Below are positions 22,987-23,511 of a DNA stretch of 23,511 bases, piece after piece. The notes under the pieces are model-generated. The model worked only from the letters and a program-made list of their open reading frames with translations, was not told where the DNA came from and did not search any database. Each line of letters opens with the position of its first letter. Within the stretch, counting starts at the first letter, position 1. This DNA comes from Lachnospiraceae bacterium UBA7199 (GTDB taxonomy: Bacteria; Bacillota; Clostridia; Lachnospirales; Lachnospiraceae): positions 1 through 23,511 of the forward strand of contig DKUR01000079.1 in NCBI GenBank assembly GCA_002490775.1, given 5' to 3'. The position numbers were made by a program, and so were the translations under genes.

Positions 22987-23055
22987 ATGAAAGATAAGAA
23001 GCATCATGCACTTCCTGCGGAAAGGAAGGTGTATGAGCAATTCAGATACCAATGA
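22987..23055 (+). CDS. Small upstream ORF overlapping the nuclease start
   Basis: A 22-residue frame, MKDKKHHALPAERKVYEQFR plus YQ, with AAAGGCAGGAAAG as a good ribosome site before its ATG. It ends 23 bases inside the nuclease gene in another frame. It may be a leader peptide coupled to the nuclease start, a remnant of a longer N-terminus displaced by a frameshift, or chance. Composition is basic, with no run of a single amino acid that would suggest attenuation. Confidence 0.35.
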   Translation: MKDKKHHALPAERKVYEQFRYQ

Positions 23056-23511
23056 TATTATCAATGATGCAGCGTCAAATTTAAGCGATTTTGCTCTTTT
23101 CCTGACAGTAATGAAACACAGGGAGGCTTATCAGAACACCTTAAGTATTATCCTTGAGGAATCGGACATCCAGTTAAGAGAAGTAAAAGTAGAGCAGGTA
23201 ATTTTAAATAAGTCCAGCCATAGGGCCATCCGCCTGGATGCGTGGGCATTATCGACAGACGAGAGACAGTTTGATATGGAGATGCAGAATCGTGCCAATC
23301 AGGACTCTCTTCCCAAACGGTCAAGGTTTTATCAGGGGCTTATGGACACACCTGTGTTAAAGTCGGGGAAGAAAACCAGATACAAGTACCTTCCGTCTAC
23401 TACAATCATATTTATTACACAGGATGATATTTTTAAGAAAGACCTGGCAAAATATACATTTACAGAGCAATGTGAAGAAGTAAAAGGACTTAAACTGGAA
23501 GACGGTACTAC
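23033..23511 (+). CDS. PD-(D/E)XK nuclease family transposase-like protein (3' partial)
   Basis: The frame runs open to the window end; 159 complete codons are visible. It belongs to the Rpn/PDDEXK_2 type often annotated as transposase-like: D69 in RLDAWALS, then E83 and Q85 in FDMEMQ, followed by R87 and, further on, LPKRSRFYQG. The D-x13-E-x-Q spacing equals that of the Rpn-like protein at the left of the window, but the flanking sequence differs, so the two are distant relatives. The later segment TTIIFITQDDIF fits a strand of the same fold. The ATG has AAAGGAAGG 4 bases upstream. The leader contains hairpins and an overlapping small ORF. The C-terminal part is missing from this window. 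Confidence 0.82.
   Translation, partial: MSNSDTNDIINDAASNLSDFALFLTVMKHREAYQNTLSIILEESDIQLREVKVEQVILNKSSHRAIRLDAWALSTDERQFDMEMQNRANQDSLPKRSRFYQGLMDTPVLKSGKKTRYKYLPSTTIIFITQDDIFKKDLAKYTFTEQCEEVKGLKLEDGT

Noticed and set aside
1..23511. tRNA genes, rRNA, insertion sequences, phage genes or a defence island
   Set aside because: I looked for tRNA T-arm patterns, DDE or serine recombinase motifs, terminal inverted repeats and known defence domains and found none apart from the two Rpn-type nucleases.

Overview
The window looks like a core-genome stretch from a Gram-positive, low-to-moderate-GC member of the Clostridia, most likely family Lachnospiraceae. This rests on strong AGGAGG-type ribosome sites, sigma-A promoters with 17-bp spacers, a Phe T-box leader, a Firmicutes-type 6S RNA, a SpoIID/LytB protein, a chorion-class high-cysteine (HCB) protein and a Cys-rich C-terminal membrane anchor of a kind I associate with Lachnospiraceae surface proteins. 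The family assignment is inference from gene content, not from a marker search.

Layout. 1-2225: 3' part of a large, comparatively GC-rich cell-surface protein with a repetitive Ser/Gly/Asn linker, closed by a strong terminator. 2343-3297: an Rpn-like PD-(D/E)XK nuclease gene with its own promoter. 3314-3617: a promoter, a structured RNA that I identify as 6S RNA, and a terminator, none of it protein-coding. 3653-6922: a SpoIID/LytB-domain protein and a YihY/BrkB membrane protein. 6950-13623: a T-box leader followed by pheS, pheT, an M18 aminopeptidase, queA and a PilZ protein, closely packed on the + strand; the PilZ gene also has a good promoter of its own inside the end of queA. 13733-14833 (-): tyrA (prephenate dehydrogenase with ACT domain), convergent with the PilZ gene across a shared terminator and divergent from the next gene. 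15039-17129: an EF-G-like GTPase of the non-canonical EF-G2 type. 17273-18919: an unrecognised membrane protein. 19000-21411: leuS. 21483-22726 (-): two overlapping unknown genes and a small Cys/Gly-rich HCB protein, each transcription unit preceded by sequences resembling sporulation sigma-factor promoters. 22848-23511: start of a second, different PD-(D/E)XK (Rpn/PDDEXK_2-like) gene with a structured leader and an overlapping small upstream ORF; it runs off the window.

How the genes work together: most of the window is translation housekeeping (PheRS, LeuRS, QueA tRNA modification, EF-G2) plus aromatic amino-acid supply (TyrA). The T-box ties PheRS, and probably the aminopeptidase and QueA genes, to uncharged tRNA-Phe. 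The cell-envelope and possible sporulation genes (SpoIID-like, YihY, HCB, surface protein) lie between these. I see no CRISPR array, tRNA, rRNA, insertion sequence, prophage or obvious defence island. The parts worth a second look are the non-coding RNA, the minus-strand unknown/HCB cluster, the leader of the right-hand nuclease gene, and the promoter/terminator overlaps.
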